Assembly: GCF_019039035.1 (NCBI RefSeq) | Contig: NZ_JAHNZT010000049.1 | Span: 1 to 46,177, forward strand | Origin: Citreicoccus inhibens | GTDB taxonomy: Bacteria > Myxococcota > Myxococcia > Myxococcales > Myxococcaceae | DNA length: 46,177 bases | Reading direction: 5' to 3' | In this document: positions 24,323-33,327 of the stretch, piece by piece | Numbering within the stretch: position 1 is the first letter of the stretch | Layout: each line of letters opens with the position of its first letter | Notes under the pieces: model-generated | The model's input: only the letters and a program-made list of their open reading frames with translations | Databases searched by the model: none | What the model was told of the DNA's origin: nothing | Program-made: the position numbers and the translations under genes

Positions 24323-26239
24323 TCAGGCCTTGGCGATGCCGGAGGGGAGGGGGGGCTCGGCGGGAGGTGCCTGCGGCCCGCGCTCTCTCCCGGGATGCAT
24401 CTCCATCCCAGCCGCGTACGGCGTGGTGCGGTTTCGCCCCGTGCGCTTGCTGCAATAGAGCGCCGAGTCCGCGCAATCCACCAACGTCTCCTGGCTGGTC
24501 GCGTCGGTGGGGAAGTGCGCCACGCCCACCGAGACGGTGATGTGGCCGCCCGGCAAGCCTGGCTGCGCGAGGTCCGGAGCGTCCGCCACCGCGCGGCGCA
24601 GCTTCTCCGCGACCTCCGTGGCGTCCTCCTTGGTCACCTGCGGCAAGAGGAGGACGAACTCCTCGCCGCCATAACGTCCCAGCGTGTCCACCTTGCGCGC
24701 GCGCAGGCGCAGCACGTCGCAGACCCGGCGAAGCGTCTCGTCACCCGCGCGATGGCCCGCGAGATCGTTGAGCCGCTTGAAGTGATCCACGTCCACCATC
24801 AGCAATGCGAGCGGAACACCGAAGCGCTGCGCCCGAGCCATCTCCAGCTCCAGCCGCTGGAACAGGTGGCGCCGGTTGGGCACGCCCGTGAGCGCGTCCG
24901 TGAGCGTGAGTGTCACGGTCTCCGCATGCAGCCGCGCGTTCTGCACCGCGGTGGCGGCCTGCTCGCCCACGGAGGTGAGCAGCTCGATCTCCTCGGCGGA
25001 GAAGGCGGCCGGCTGGGGGCGCAGGAAGTTGATGACGCCCAGCAGCGTGTCCACGTGCACCATGGGCACGGCCAGCAGCGAGCCCTCGTCCTTGCGGCCG
25101 TTCACCAGGGCGCGGCGCGCGTAGACGCTGGTGCGGTCCGCGAGGTCGGGGATGTAGACGGACTTGCGAGTCTGCGCGGCGCGGCCACACGCTCCCTCGC
25201 CCATCGCGAAGGTCATTCCCTCGGCGCCGCTGCCATCCGGCCACGCGCGGCGAACTTCCAGCATGCCTTCGGCGTTGACGAGCATGATGGAGAAGTCGGG
25301 GATGTGGAGCCGCTCCACCACGAGCTGGGTGATGCGCCCGAGCAACTCGTCCAACTCCAGCGTGGAGTTGAGTGAACGGGCCACGTCGAAGAGGAGCGAC
25401 AGCTCGCGCAGGCGCTCTTCCAATTCGTCCTTGAGCGCCAGCTTCTCCTTCACCAACGCGAGGTCTCGGTGGGTGTCGATCTCCTCCACCTTCATGGACG
25501 TGAGGCGCGCGAGCATCTGGTTGAAGGCGGCGCCCAGCCGGGAGATTTCGTCGGTGCCACGTGCCTCGGCGCGCACCAGGAGGTCGCCGGCCTCGGCGCG
25601 GCGCATGACCTCGCTGAGCCGCTTCAGTGGGCGCGTGAGGACGAAGCGCAGCGCCAGCCACGTCACCAGCCCGAGCATCGCCGCGAACAGCGCCATGGCG
25701 CCCAGCGCGCTGCGGAAGACCTGCTGGAGCTGGCGGTAGAGCACGGGCTCCGTCATGCGCACCTGGAGCACGCCTGCGTGCTGTCCTCCCTCGCCCGTGT
25801 GGCAGCCGGTGCACTCGGGGCCGCCCAGCGGACGCACCACCTCGGTGCCATGCTCGCTGGAGCGCGCCGCCTCGGGGCCCGGGGCCGTCAGCCGCGTGGC
25901 CTCGGGATGCAGATGCCCTTGCTCGCCCGCGCGCCGGCTCCAACGGATCCGCCCGTCGGGCGTGAGGACGCGCAGGTCCTCCACCGAGCGGAACAAGCGC
26001 GCGTCCGACGCGAGCACCTCCGCGACCGCGCCGTGCGGAGGCGCGCCGGGGGCCTGGGGCAGGGTGAAGGTGGACGCGACGAACTCGGCCAGTGCGAGGG
26101 CTTCCAGGTGGGTGCCTTCGCGAACGGCCTGCCGCGCCTCACGGCCGAAGTGGGCCACGCCGACCAATGCCACCACCAGCCCGGGCAGGGCGATGCTCCA
26201 CAACAACTTCCTACCAATCGTGTCGGGACCCAGGGCCAT
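24323..26239 (-). CDS. Membrane diguanylate cyclase with periplasmic haem motif, HAMP and GAF domains
   Basis: 638 residues. TM1 (11-31) is followed by a periplasmic domain of about 145 residues ending with the c-type haem attachment motif CTGCH (143-147), then TM2 (175-201). HAMP comes next (201-252), then a coiled linker, GAF (288-435) and a GGDEF domain (445-610). The active site is GGEEF (524-528) and is intact, and the inhibitory I-site RKVD (515-518) is present. It should make cyclic di-GMP from two GTP, with feedback inhibition and redox or gas control through a covalently attached haem. The last 35 residues are a Pro-rich tail. It is transcribed alone, convergent with the protease and divergent from the YfiH gene. 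c-di-GMP is known to influence motility and development in myxobacteria. Confidence 0.93.
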   Translation of the reverse strand: MALGPDTIGRKLLWSIALPGLVVALVGVAHFGREARQAVREGTHLEALALAEFVASTFTLPQAPGAPPHGAVAEVLASDARLFRSVEDLRVLTPDGRIRWSRRAGEQGHLHPEATRLTAPGPEAARSSEHGTEVVRPLGGPECTGCHTGEGGQHAGVLQVRMTEPVLYRQLQQVFRSALGAMALFAAMLGLVTWLALRFVLTRPLKRLSEVMRRAEAGDLLVRAEARGTDEISRLGAAFNQMLARLTSMKVEEIDTHRDLALVKEKLALKDELEERLRELSLLFDVARSLNSTLELDELLGRITQLVVERLHIPDFSIMLVNAEGMLEVRRAWPDGSGAEGMTFAMGEGACGRAAQTRKSVYIPDLADRTSVYARRALVNGRKDEGSLLAVPMVHVDTLLGVINFLRPQPAAFSAEEIELLTSVGEQAATAVQNARLHAETVTLTLTDALTGVPNRRHLFQRLELEMARAQRFGVPLALLMVDVDHFKRLNDLAGHRAGDETLRRVCDVLRLRARKVDTLGRYGGEEFVLLLPQVTKEDATEVAEKLRRAVADAPDLAQPGLPGGHITVSVGVAHFPTDATSQETLVDCADSALYCSKRTGRNRTTPYAAGMEMHPGRERGPQAPPAEPPLPSGIAKA

Positions 26240-26301
26240 GCGCGCGGCAAACCGTTCTCACCGGGGGGCTGGTTTACCGCCAGTTGCCGAAGAGTTGACG
26301 A

Positions 26302-26330
26302 ATTGTCAGTCCGGTAACGCGCACTGTCAA
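26302..26330 (-). promoter_or_regulatory. Putative sigma70-type promoter of the diguanylate cyclase gene
   Basis: On the reverse strand TTGACA (perfect -35) is followed after 17 bases by GACAAT (4 of 6 for -10), predicting a transcript start about 55 bases before the ATG. A small dyad TGAC-N5-GTCA (26296-26308) overlaps the -10 box and could be an operator. Confidence 0.55.
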
Positions 26331-26423
26331 ACGGACTCGCACCGAATCTGTGTGACGAAACGGGGTCGCCCATCGCACGGGTTGCGTGCGAGGTCGCGCG
26401 GGGGCGTTACGCTGGTGGGACCG

Positions 26424-27188
26424 ATGACGCTGCCTTCTTTCGTGACGTCCTCCCTGCTGCCCGTTCCGCATGGTTTCTCGACCCGAGAGGGTGGGGTGTC
26501 CGAGGGCCCCTATGCCTCGCTCAACCTGGGGTTCGCGGTCGGCGACGCGCGCGAACGCGTGGAAGAGAATCACCGAAGGCTCGCGCAGGCGGCCGGGGCT
26601 GCGTTGGGCGCGCTGGGCAGAGTCTCCCAGGTCCACGGCGACCGCGTGCTCGAAGCACGCGGTCGCCCGGACGACGGGGGGCTGCGCCCGGTGCTGGGCG
26701 AGGCGGATGCCCTCTGGACCGAGGAGGAGGGGGGCTGGGTGGCGGTGGGAACGGCGGACTGCGTGCCGGTGCTGTTGGTGGATCCCGATGGCCGGCGGGT
26801 GGCGGCGGTGCACTCGGGTTGGCGCGGGACGGATGCGGACATCAGCGCGCGGGTGGTGGAGGTGCTGGTGGCGCGCGGGGCACGGCCGGACCGACTGCTC
26901 GCGGCGGTGGGGCCCTGCATCCAGCGCTGCTGCTACGAAGTCTCCCCAGAGCTGGCCGAGCGGTTCACCCGCCGTTTCGGCCCGGACGTGGTGACCCCCC
27001 ATGCCACGCACCCCCATCTGGATCTGCCGTTCGCGGTGCGGCGCACGCTGCTCACGGCGGGGCTGCTGTCCGCACATGTGGACGTGCTACAGGCCTGTAC
27101 GGCGTGTGACGCGGCGCGGTTCTTTTCGCATCGCCGCGATGCGGGACGCACTGGCCGTCACCTCAACTTCGTGGTGCGGCGCTTCTAG
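26424..27188 (+). CDS. pgeF: YfiH/PgeF-family multicopper-oxidase-fold enzyme (laccase domain)
   Basis: 254 residues from the ATG with GGTGGGA upstream. The frame is open far upstream, but the family starts here (FVTSSLLPVPHGFSTREGGVS). Metal ligands of the family are in place: H71 (QVHG), C113 (TADCVP) and H130 (HSGWRG), along with VGPCIQRCCYEV and the C-terminal HRRDAGRTGRHLNFV. YfiH proteins are reported as purine nucleoside phosphorylases/adenosine deaminases and, in E. coli, as a peptidoglycan editing factor. Cytoplasmic. Its gene often lies near cell-division or envelope genes, which fits the YbgF-like and LysM genes downstream. Confidence 0.92.
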   Translation: MTLPSFVTSSLLPVPHGFSTREGGVSEGPYASLNLGFAVGDARERVEENHRRLAQAAGAALGALGRVSQVHGDRVLEARGRPDDGGLRPVLGEADALWTEEEGGWVAVGTADCVPVLLVDPDGRRVAAVHSGWRGTDADISARVVEVLVARGARPDRLLAAVGPCIQRCCYEVSPELAERFTRRFGPDVVTPHATHPHLDLPFAVRRTLLTAGLLSAHVDVLQACTACDAARFFSHRRDAGRTGRHLNFVVRRF

Positions 27189-27261
27189 GCAGGGCCGATT
27201 TCTTGACGCTCTCGGACGGGGCTTCCTATCCTCGGGAGCAGACCTCTCTCGACCCAGGCCC

Positions 27262-28092
27262 GTGCTGGAGCGCTCCTTCCTCTTCCGTTTGCTGGCTGCC
27301 GTGGCGCTGAGCGCGCCCTGCGCCTGCGCCACCCCCTCCGCTTCGTCGGCGGAGCTTGTGGCGTTGCAAGCCGAGGTGCACACGCTGCGCGATACGCAGG
27401 CCCGGCTCCAAGAACGCCTGCAGCGCTTGGAGGATCGCGACGCCGTCAGCCGCGCCCCCCGAGCCGCCGCGCCGGTGTCCGCTTCCTCCGCGCCCCCCGC
27501 CGCGGGAGAGAACTCGTCCCTGAACCTGCCGCCGTCGGAGTTGGCGGTGGTGCGACTCAAGCCCCGGAATGATCCCGCGCCGCGCATCCCCACCGCTGTC
27601 TCCGTGGTGGAGCCGGACTCCGATCAGATGGAGATGTTCATCTCCCCGGTGGACGAGTCCTCGGCCGCCTCCGTCACGCCGGTCCGTGAGTCGGGCCTCC
27701 CGGAGCGCGACCCCGCGGTGCTCGACGCGGAATACGAGCACTCCGTCTCGCTGCTGCGCACGGGCAACGTGGAGGGCGGCGTGGAGCGGCTGGCTCGCTT
27801 CGCCGCCGAGAACCCGCGCCACCCGCGCGCCGACAACGCGCTGTACTTCAGCGGGTTGGGCCAGGTGGGGTTGAAGGACTATGCCGCCGCCGCGAAGACG
27901 TTCGAGCGGCTCATCGAGACCTATCCCGCCGGAGATGCCATGCTGGACGGCATGCTTCGGCTCGCGGAGTGCCGGGTGCGGCTGAACCAAGCCGCGCAAG
28001 CCCGTGCACTCTACACCCGCGTCGTCACCCAGTTCCCGGGGACGGCCGCCGCCACGCAGGCGGAGCAGCGGCTCGCCGCGCTCTCGCCTTGA
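27262..28092 (+). CDS. YbgF/CpoB-like exported coiled-coil and TPR protein
   Basis: 276 residues from a GTG at 27262, chosen because it gives a signal sequence directly (LERSFLFRLLAAVALSAPCACA); the ribosome binding site is weak. Cysteines at the end of the hydrophobic part hint at a lipoprotein, but the lipobox is poor. A short coiled coil (about 30-57, LQAEVHTLRDTQARLQERLQ) is followed by a proline-rich linker and three TPRs (about 155-276) ending RVVTQFPGTAAATQAEQRL, the classic YbgF end. YbgF/CpoB links the Tol-Pal system with peptidoglycan synthesis. Here no tolB or pal is adjacent, though TolQ/TolR-like genes lie 5 kb downstream. Confidence 0.8.
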   Translation: MLERSFLFRLLAAVALSAPCACATPSASSAELVALQAEVHTLRDTQARLQERLQRLEDRDAVSRAPRAAAPVSASSAPPAAGENSSLNLPPSELAVVRLKPRNDPAPRIPTAVSVVEPDSDQMEMFISPVDESSAASVTPVRESGLPERDPAVLDAEYEHSVSLLRTGNVEGGVERLARFAAENPRHPRADNALYFSGLGQVGLKDYAAAAKTFERLIETYPAGDAMLDGMLRLAECRVRLNQAAQARALYTRVVTQFPGTAAATQAEQRLAALSP

Positions 28093-28121
28093 AGCCCTTT
28101 TCGTCGAAAGGACGTCGTCCG

Positions 28122-29333
28122 ATGCGCACCCGGATCCTCGCCTCGCTGCTCGTGCCACTCGCCGTTGCACCCGTCTGGACGGCCCGCGCTCAGCAGCAGG
28201 ATGGCGCCGAAGACGAGGCCTCGCAGGGCGGTGAGACGGAGGGCGCGGAGGTCGCCGACGAGCCCGAGCGCCCCACCCGCGTCGCAGTTCCCCCCGGCAC
28301 CCAGGGCCGCGAGAGCGCGCCGGGCGAGGTCCACACGGTGGAGTCCGGGGACACGCTGTGGGACCTGTCCCAGCGCTACCTCGGCAGCCCCTGGTACTGG
28401 CCCAAGGTCTGGTCCTACAACCCGGAGATCGCCAACCCACACTGGATCTACCCGGGCAACCAGGTCCGGTTCTTCGCCGCGGGCGAAGAGGTCCCCTCGC
28501 GCGTCGAGGCGGGAGCGCCCGTGGATGTCGCGCCGGCCACGGAGATTCCCGAGGAGACCAACGCGGTCACCGTCAGCGGGAAGATTGGCTACGACGGCTC
28601 CAGCGCCACCACCGTGACGACGCAGGGCTTCGTCACCGCGCGCGAACTGGACGAGGCGGGCCGCATCGAGGGCGCGTCCACGGGCTCGGTGATGCTGTCC
28701 GCGCCGGATCAGGTCTACGTTCGCTTCAAGCGCAACAAGGCCGCCAAGGTGGGCGACCGCTACGTCGTCTTCCACACCCAGCAAGAGGTGAAGCACCCGG
28801 TGACGGGGGCTCGCGCGGGCTACCTCACCCAACTGCTCGGCTCGCTGCGCGTGGTGGCCCTGAACGATCAGGTCGTCACGGCGCAGATCATGGAGACGTG
28901 GGACCCCATCTCCCGCGGTGACCTGGTCGGCCCCTACGGCGAGCACCTCACCACGAAGGTCTCGCCCAAGCCCAACGCCAAGGAAGTGCTGGGCGTGGTC
29001 CTCGTCCCCATGGTCCCGTACCTGACCATGGTCGCGGAGAACTACTTCGTCGTGGTGGACCGGGGCAGCGCCGACGGCGTCCAACTGGGCAACACCTTCA
29101 CCATCGAGCGCAAGGGCGACCCGTCCAATGACGTGCTGGGCAAGCCGCGCACCAAGCCCGGCGAGGTGGCCAAGAACGACCGCGTCTACCCCTGGGAGCG
29201 CATTGGCCAGTGCATGGTCACCGAGCTGCGCGAGCACTCCGCGAACTGCCTCCTGAGCCGGACGCTTCAGGAGATTGGACCGGGCGACCGGGCGGTGATG
29301 CGGGTGGGTGGTTCTCCCACCGCGAGTCGCTGA
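28122..29333 (+). CDS. Exported LysM-domain protein
   Basis: 403 residues. The ATG at 28122 has AAAGGA upstream and opens a signal peptide (RILASLLVPLAVAPVWTARA, cleavage near 23). After an acidic linker comes one LysM domain (70-118: VHTVESGDTLWDLSQRYLGSP through YPGNQVRF), which binds peptidoglycan glycans. The remaining 280 residues form a beta-rich domain with repeated GD(R/L)-type turns (AAKVGDRYVVF, SRGDLVGPYG, LGNTFTIERKG, GPGDRAVMRVG) and no enzymatic motif that I recognise. LysM proteins with such tails are common beside dprA in deltaproteobacteria. It is 29 bases after the YbgF-like gene, so both are probably co-transcribed envelope proteins. Confidence 0.85.
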   Translation: MRTRILASLLVPLAVAPVWTARAQQQDGAEDEASQGGETEGAEVADEPERPTRVAVPPGTQGRESAPGEVHTVESGDTLWDLSQRYLGSPWYWPKVWSYNPEIANPHWIYPGNQVRFFAAGEEVPSRVEAGAPVDVAPATEIPEETNAVTVSGKIGYDGSSATTVTTQGFVTARELDEAGRIEGASTGSVMLSAPDQVYVRFKRNKAAKVGDRYVVFHTQQEVKHPVTGARAGYLTQLLGSLRVVALNDQVVTAQIMETWDPISRGDLVGPYGEHLTTKVSPKPNAKEVLGVVLVPMVPYLTMVAENYFVVVDRGSADGVQLGNTFTIERKGDPSNDVLGKPRTKPGEVAKNDRVYPWERIGQCMVTELREHSANCLLSRTLQEIGPGDRAVMRVGGSPTASR

Positions 29334-29382
29334 AGCACGGCAGGAATCCTGCACGCCCCGGACGCACGGAGGGGCTCAGCGC

Positions 29383-29411
29383 TTGACCGCTGCCAGTCCG
29401 GTGTTTATGTG
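29383..29411 (+). promoter_or_regulatory. Possible promoter of dprA-topA
   Basis: TTGACC (5 of 6) and, after 17 bases, TATGTG (TAT conserved) lie about 40 bases before the dprA ATG. A separate TATATA at 29440 is too close to the start codon for a leadered transcript. The 120-base gap is the only interruption between the LysM gene and dprA. Confidence 0.35.
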
Positions 29412-29453
29412 TCGCGCCCCTCCTGACTGACCCATCCTCTATATAGGTGGGTA

Positions 29454-30596
29454 ATGCGTGGGGGGGCGGGTATGGCGGACGCGGCGACGAACCATCTCTT
29501 GGCGGAACAACAGGCGTGTCTGGCGCTCTGGGCCATACCGGGTCTGGGGCCTCGGACGCTCGCGGGGCTTCGTGTGTTCGCGCAAGGAGACCTGGGCGCG
29601 CTCGCGCTCGGCCCGGTGAGCGCGTGGTTGGCTGGAGCGCCTGTCCCGGCGTCCGTGCGAGAGCGGCTGGCCCGCGTCGACTCCCTGCCCTTGTTGGCCG
29701 AGCGTCTCTGGGGGGCCTGTCAATCGTCTGGGACCCGAGTGGCCTTCGCTGGGGAGCCCGCGTACCCCGAGCGGTTGCGAGAGGTGGCGGATGCTCCGCC
29801 GCTGCTCTTCTATCGCGGCGAGCCAGGGCCGCCCCGGCGCCGCGTGGCCATGGTGGGCAGCCGCCATCCGGACCAGGGATTCCTGCCCTTTGCTCGCACC
29901 TTCGCCCGCCGCGTGGCGGAGGCTGGCGTCGGGGTGGTGTCAGGCGCGGCGGCGGGGGTGGACCGGGCGTGCCACTGGGGCGCGCTCGACGCGGACGGGG
30001 AGACGTGGGCCTTCCTCGGGTCCGCGCTGGATGCGTTGGACCCTGCTCAAGCCCGGTTGCTGCCTCACTTCCTGGGGCGCGGGGGCGTGTTCTTCAGTGA
30101 ACTTCCGCCGGGCGTCCGTGCGAGCACGACGACCTTCCCGCGCCGCAACCGGCTCATCGCCGGTGCATCGGATGCGGTCCTGGTGCTCCGGGCGGGCCTG
30201 TCGTCCGGCAGTCTCTATACGGTGGAGGCCGGGAGGACTCAGGGCCGGCCGGTGCTCGCCTTGCCTGGCGACGTGTGGCAGGAGGCGGCGGCGGGTTGCA
30301 ATGCCCTGCTGCGGGACGGGCGGGCACAGGCGTGCACGTCTCCTGAAGACGTGTGGCGGGCGGTGGGCATCCATCCCGGGCGGGCCGTACCTCCTGGAGA
30401 GGACGCTTCATGGTGGGAGGCGCTTTCCACGGAAGCACGCGGGGCCTACCGGTTGTTGGGCAAGGTTCCCCGCTCTTTCGATGACGTCCTGGCGGGCGGC
30501 CAGTTATCGGTGGCGGCCCTGACGAGCGCCTTGGTGGAGTTGGAGTTGTCGGGGCTGGTGGTTCAGCACCCGGGAAAGCTGTACGAGAAGGTCTGA
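29454..30596 (+). CDS. dprA: DNA processing protein DprA
   Basis: 380 residues. The ATG at 29454 has AGGTGG just upstream; a second ATG at 29472 is an alternative. N-terminal helix-hairpin-helix-like part (IPGLGPRTLAGL), then the Rossmann-like DprA core: VAMVGSRHP, VVSGAAAGVDRACHWGAL, FPRRNRLIAGASDAVLVLRA, and GRPVLALPGD. The C-terminal 70 residues are a winged-helix (LVELELSGLVVQHPGKLYEKV). DprA loads RecA on single-stranded DNA taken up in natural transformation, which is known in Myxococcus. It lies 22 bases ahead of topA, the usual order in many bacteria. Confidence 0.95.
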   Translation: MRGGAGMADAATNHLLAEQQACLALWAIPGLGPRTLAGLRVFAQGDLGALALGPVSAWLAGAPVPASVRERLARVDSLPLLAERLWGACQSSGTRVAFAGEPAYPERLREVADAPPLLFYRGEPGPPRRRVAMVGSRHPDQGFLPFARTFARRVAEAGVGVVSGAAAGVDRACHWGALDADGETWAFLGSALDALDPAQARLLPHFLGRGGVFFSELPPGVRASTTTFPRRNRLIAGASDAVLVLRAGLSSGSLYTVEAGRTQGRPVLALPGDVWQEAAAGCNALLRDGRAQACTSPEDVWRAVGIHPGRAVPPGEDASWWEALSTEARGAYRLLGKVPRSFDDVLAGGQLSVAALTSALVELELSGLVVQHPGKLYEKV

Positions 30597-30618
30597 GGTA
30601 GTTCGAGGTAGGAGAGTC

Positions 30619-33165
30619 ATGGCCACGCGGACGAAGAAGAAGGCGAGCGACACGGAGGCGGCCGAGGAGACGACCGCCCGCAAGACGGCGGCGCGCAAGT
30701 CGCCGGCCAAGGCGAAGAAGCCTGCGGCCAAGGCCAAGGCCAAGAAGACGGCGACCCGTCGGAAGTCTGCGGCTCAGTCCGGCGAGCTGGCCTCCGTCGA
30801 GGCGGACGCCGAGGTGGAGCCCACTCCGCGCGGCAAGGGCCCGCATTACCTGGTGGTGGTGGAGTCGCCCGCCAAGGCGAAGACCATCAAGAAGTACCTG
30901 GGCAGCGGCTACACCGTGAAGGCCTCGGTGGGCCACGTGAAGGACCTGCCCAAGAGCAAGATGGGCGTCGACGTGGAGCACGGCTTCCAGCCCCAGTACG
31001 AGGTCATCAAGGGCAAGGAGAAGGTGCTCAACGAGCTGAAGAAGATGGCCAAGTCGGTGGACAAGGTCTTCCTGGCCACGGACCCGGATCGCGAGGGCGA
31101 GGCCATCGCCTGGCACATCAAGGATGAGCTGGCGCACCCGGACTCCATGCGGGTGACCTTCAACGAAATCACGAAGAAGGCCATCCAAGAGGCCATCGCG
31201 CACCCGCGCGAGCTGAACCAGGACAACTACGACTCGCAGCAGACGCGGCGCATCCTGGACCGGCTCGTCGGCTACCAGATCTCGCCGCTGCTCTGGAAGA
31301 AGATCCGCCGCGGCCTGTCCGCCGGGCGCGTGCAGTCCGTGGCGGTGCGGCTCATCGTGGAGCGCGAGGAGGAGATCAAGCGCTTCATCCCCGAGGAGTA
31401 TTGGTCCCTGGACGCGCTGCTGGAGGGCCCCGCGGGCCCGCCGCCGTTCAAGGCCAAGCTGTCCAAGGTGGACGGCAAGAAGGTGGAGCTGAAGGACCGC
31501 GCGACCACCGAGGCGCTGGTCTCCGAGCTTCAGCAGGCGGATTTCGTGGTGTCCAAGGTGGACCGCCGCGAGCGGCGCCGCAACGCGCCCGCGCCGTTCA
31601 TCACCTCCAAGCTCCAGCAGGAGGCCGCCAACCGCCTGCACTTCACGGCCAAGAAGACGATGACGCTGGCCCAGAAGCTCTACGAGGGCGTGCCCCTTGG
31701 TGAGGAGGGCCAGACGGCGCTCATCACGTACATGCGTACGGACTCCACGCGTCTGTCCGACGACGCCGTCAAGCAGGTGCGCGAGTTCATCGGCACGAAG
31801 TACGGCGCGGACATGCTCCCCGAGGAGCCGGTGGTGTACCGCAGCCGCAAGGGCGCCCAGGACGCGCACGAGGCCATCCGGCCCACGTCGCTGGAGTACC
31901 CGCCCGAGCGCGTGCGCGCCCACTTCGAGGCGATGGACGAGCTCGACATGTTCAAGCTGTACGAGCTCATCTGGAACCGGTTCGTCGCCTGCCAGATGAA
32001 GCCCGCCGTCTATGATCAGACGGCCGCGGACATCGCCGCGGGCCGGGCCACGTTCCGCGCCTCGGGCAGCACGCTGAAGTTCCCGGGCTACCTCGCGGTG
32101 TATGGCGCGGGCCTGACGCCCGAGGAGGAGGCCGAGAAGGAGAAGGCCAAGGCCGCGGGTGACGAAGGCGCCGAGGACGCCGTCGGCGAGCTGCCGCCGC
32201 TCAACGAGGGAGAGAAGCTGGCCCTCCAAAAGCTCCTGCACGAGCAGCACTTCACCCAGCCGCCCCCGCGCTTCAGCGAGGCCACGCTGGTGAAGGAGCT
32301 GGAAGAGAAGGGCATCGGCCGCCCGTCCACCTACGCCGCCATTCTCTCCACCATCCAGGACAAGAAGTACGTGGAGAAGTTGGAGGGCCGCTTCCGGCCC
32401 ACGGACCTGGGGCAGATGACCAACGAGATGCTGGTCAAGCACTTCCCCCACGAGATGGACGTCACGTTCACCGCGAGCATGGAGGAGAAGCTGGATCAGA
32501 TCTCCGACGGCGGCGCGAGCTGGAAGATCGTCCTCAAGGACTTCTACGGCCCCTTCAAGGAGACGCTGGAGAAGGCCGAAGCGGAGATGCGCGACGTCAA
32601 GCGCGAGGAGATCAAGACGGACATTGCCTGCGAGAAGTGCGGCAATCCGTTCGTCATCAAGTTCGGGAAGATGGGCCACTTCCTGGCGTGCTCGAACTAC
32701 CCCGACTGCAAGAACACGAAGGACTTCAAGCGGGACGCCGAGGGCAAGATCGTCATCGTGGAGGAGGAGACCACGGACGAGAAATGCGAGAAGTGCGGCA
32801 AGCCCATGCTCGTCAAGCGCGGCCGGTTCGGGCGATTCCTGGCGTGCTCGGGCTACCCGGACTGCAAGACGTCCAAGCCCATCTCCATCGGCGTGTCCTG
32901 CCCCGAGTGCAAGCAGGGCTACCTGACCGAGCGCCGCAGCGGCCGCGGGAAGATCTTCTTCGGCTGCAACCGGTACCCGGACTGCAAGTTCGCCGCGTGG
33001 GACCGTCCGCTGGCCGAGTCCTGCCCCCAGTGCCAGTCGCCATACCTCCTCCAGAAGTTCTCCAAGCGGGACGGTGCCTACATCGCCTGCCCCAACAAGG
33101 AGTGCGACTACCGGCGCGAGATCAAGGAGCAGCCGGGAGAGGCGGGCCCGTCCTCGGCCGCTTGA
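30619..33165 (+). CDS. topA: DNA topoisomerase I with histone-H1-like N-terminal tail
   Basis: 848 residues; AGGAGA upstream of the ATG. The first 73 residues are a Lys/Ala/Arg-rich, H1-like tail absent from standard TopA. The TOPRIM domain carries E82 and the DPDREGE acidic cluster (155-161). The nucleophilic tyrosine is Y371 in LITYMRTDSTRLS. The C-terminus has four zinc-ribbon modules from about 671: three with CxxC...CxxYPDC spacing and a last one ending CPNKECDYRR. It relaxes negative supercoils by a type IA single-strand passage. The basic tail may raise DNA affinity, as similar tails do in other GC-rich bacteria where the tail is usually at the C-terminus. Confidence 0.97.
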   Translation: MATRTKKKASDTEAAEETTARKTAARKSPAKAKKPAAKAKAKKTATRRKSAAQSGELASVEADAEVEPTPRGKGPHYLVVVESPAKAKTIKKYLGSGYTVKASVGHVKDLPKSKMGVDVEHGFQPQYEVIKGKEKVLNELKKMAKSVDKVFLATDPDREGEAIAWHIKDELAHPDSMRVTFNEITKKAIQEAIAHPRELNQDNYDSQQTRRILDRLVGYQISPLLWKKIRRGLSAGRVQSVAVRLIVEREEEIKRFIPEEYWSLDALLEGPAGPPPFKAKLSKVDGKKVELKDRATTEALVSELQQADFVVSKVDRRERRRNAPAPFITSKLQQEAANRLHFTAKKTMTLAQKLYEGVPLGEEGQTALITYMRTDSTRLSDDAVKQVREFIGTKYGADMLPEEPVVYRSRKGAQDAHEAIRPTSLEYPPERVRAHFEAMDELDMFKLYELIWNRFVACQMKPAVYDQTAADIAAGRATFRASGSTLKFPGYLAVYGAGLTPEEEAEKEKAKAAGDEGAEDAVGELPPLNEGEKLALQKLLHEQHFTQPPPRFSEATLVKELEEKGIGRPSTYAAILSTIQDKKYVEKLEGRFRPTDLGQMTNEMLVKHFPHEMDVTFTASMEEKLDQISDGGASWKIVLKDFYGPFKETLEKAEAEMRDVKREEIKTDIACEKCGNPFVIKFGKMGHFLACSNYPDCKNTKDFKRDAEGKIVIVEEETTDEKCEKCGKPMLVKRGRFGRFLACSGYPDCKTSKPISIGVSCPECKQGYLTERRSGRGKIFFGCNRYPDCKFAAWDRPLAESCPQCQSPYLLQKFSKRDGAYIACPNKECDYRREIKEQPGEAGPSSAA

Positions 33166-33209
33166 GTTGGAAAGTCCCAGTCATTCCGGGACCCTGGGGC
33201 GCCGCTGTC

Positions 33210-33239
33210 TTGACACGCTCGGCGGCGGCGCCCTAGAAG
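33210..33239 (+). promoter_or_regulatory. Consensus-like promoter upstream of the TolQ/TolR-like genes
   Basis: TTGACA (perfect -35) and TAGAAG (4 of 6) are separated by 18 bases, about 90 bases before the start of the TolQ-like gene. It lies in the 162-base gap after topA, which indicates that the motor genes have their own transcript although they sit in the dprA-topA direction. Confidence 0.6.
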
Positions 33240-33327
33240 TCCAGGCTGCTCCCTCCTGTGGCAGCACCTGGCGCCCCGGTCCGGATGGGCGCCCGCGGGG
33301 GCGGGTGGCGAAAGGATCCTGGGCGCA

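Noticed and set aside
29438-29446. TATATA before dprA as a -10 box
   Set aside because: It lies only about nine bases before the start codon, so a transcript from it would have no room for the good ribosome site; TATGTG further upstream is preferred.
30154-32679. 841-codon reverse-strand open frame across dprA and topA
   Set aside because: Same reason: the + strand carries recognisable DprA and TopA motifs throughout.
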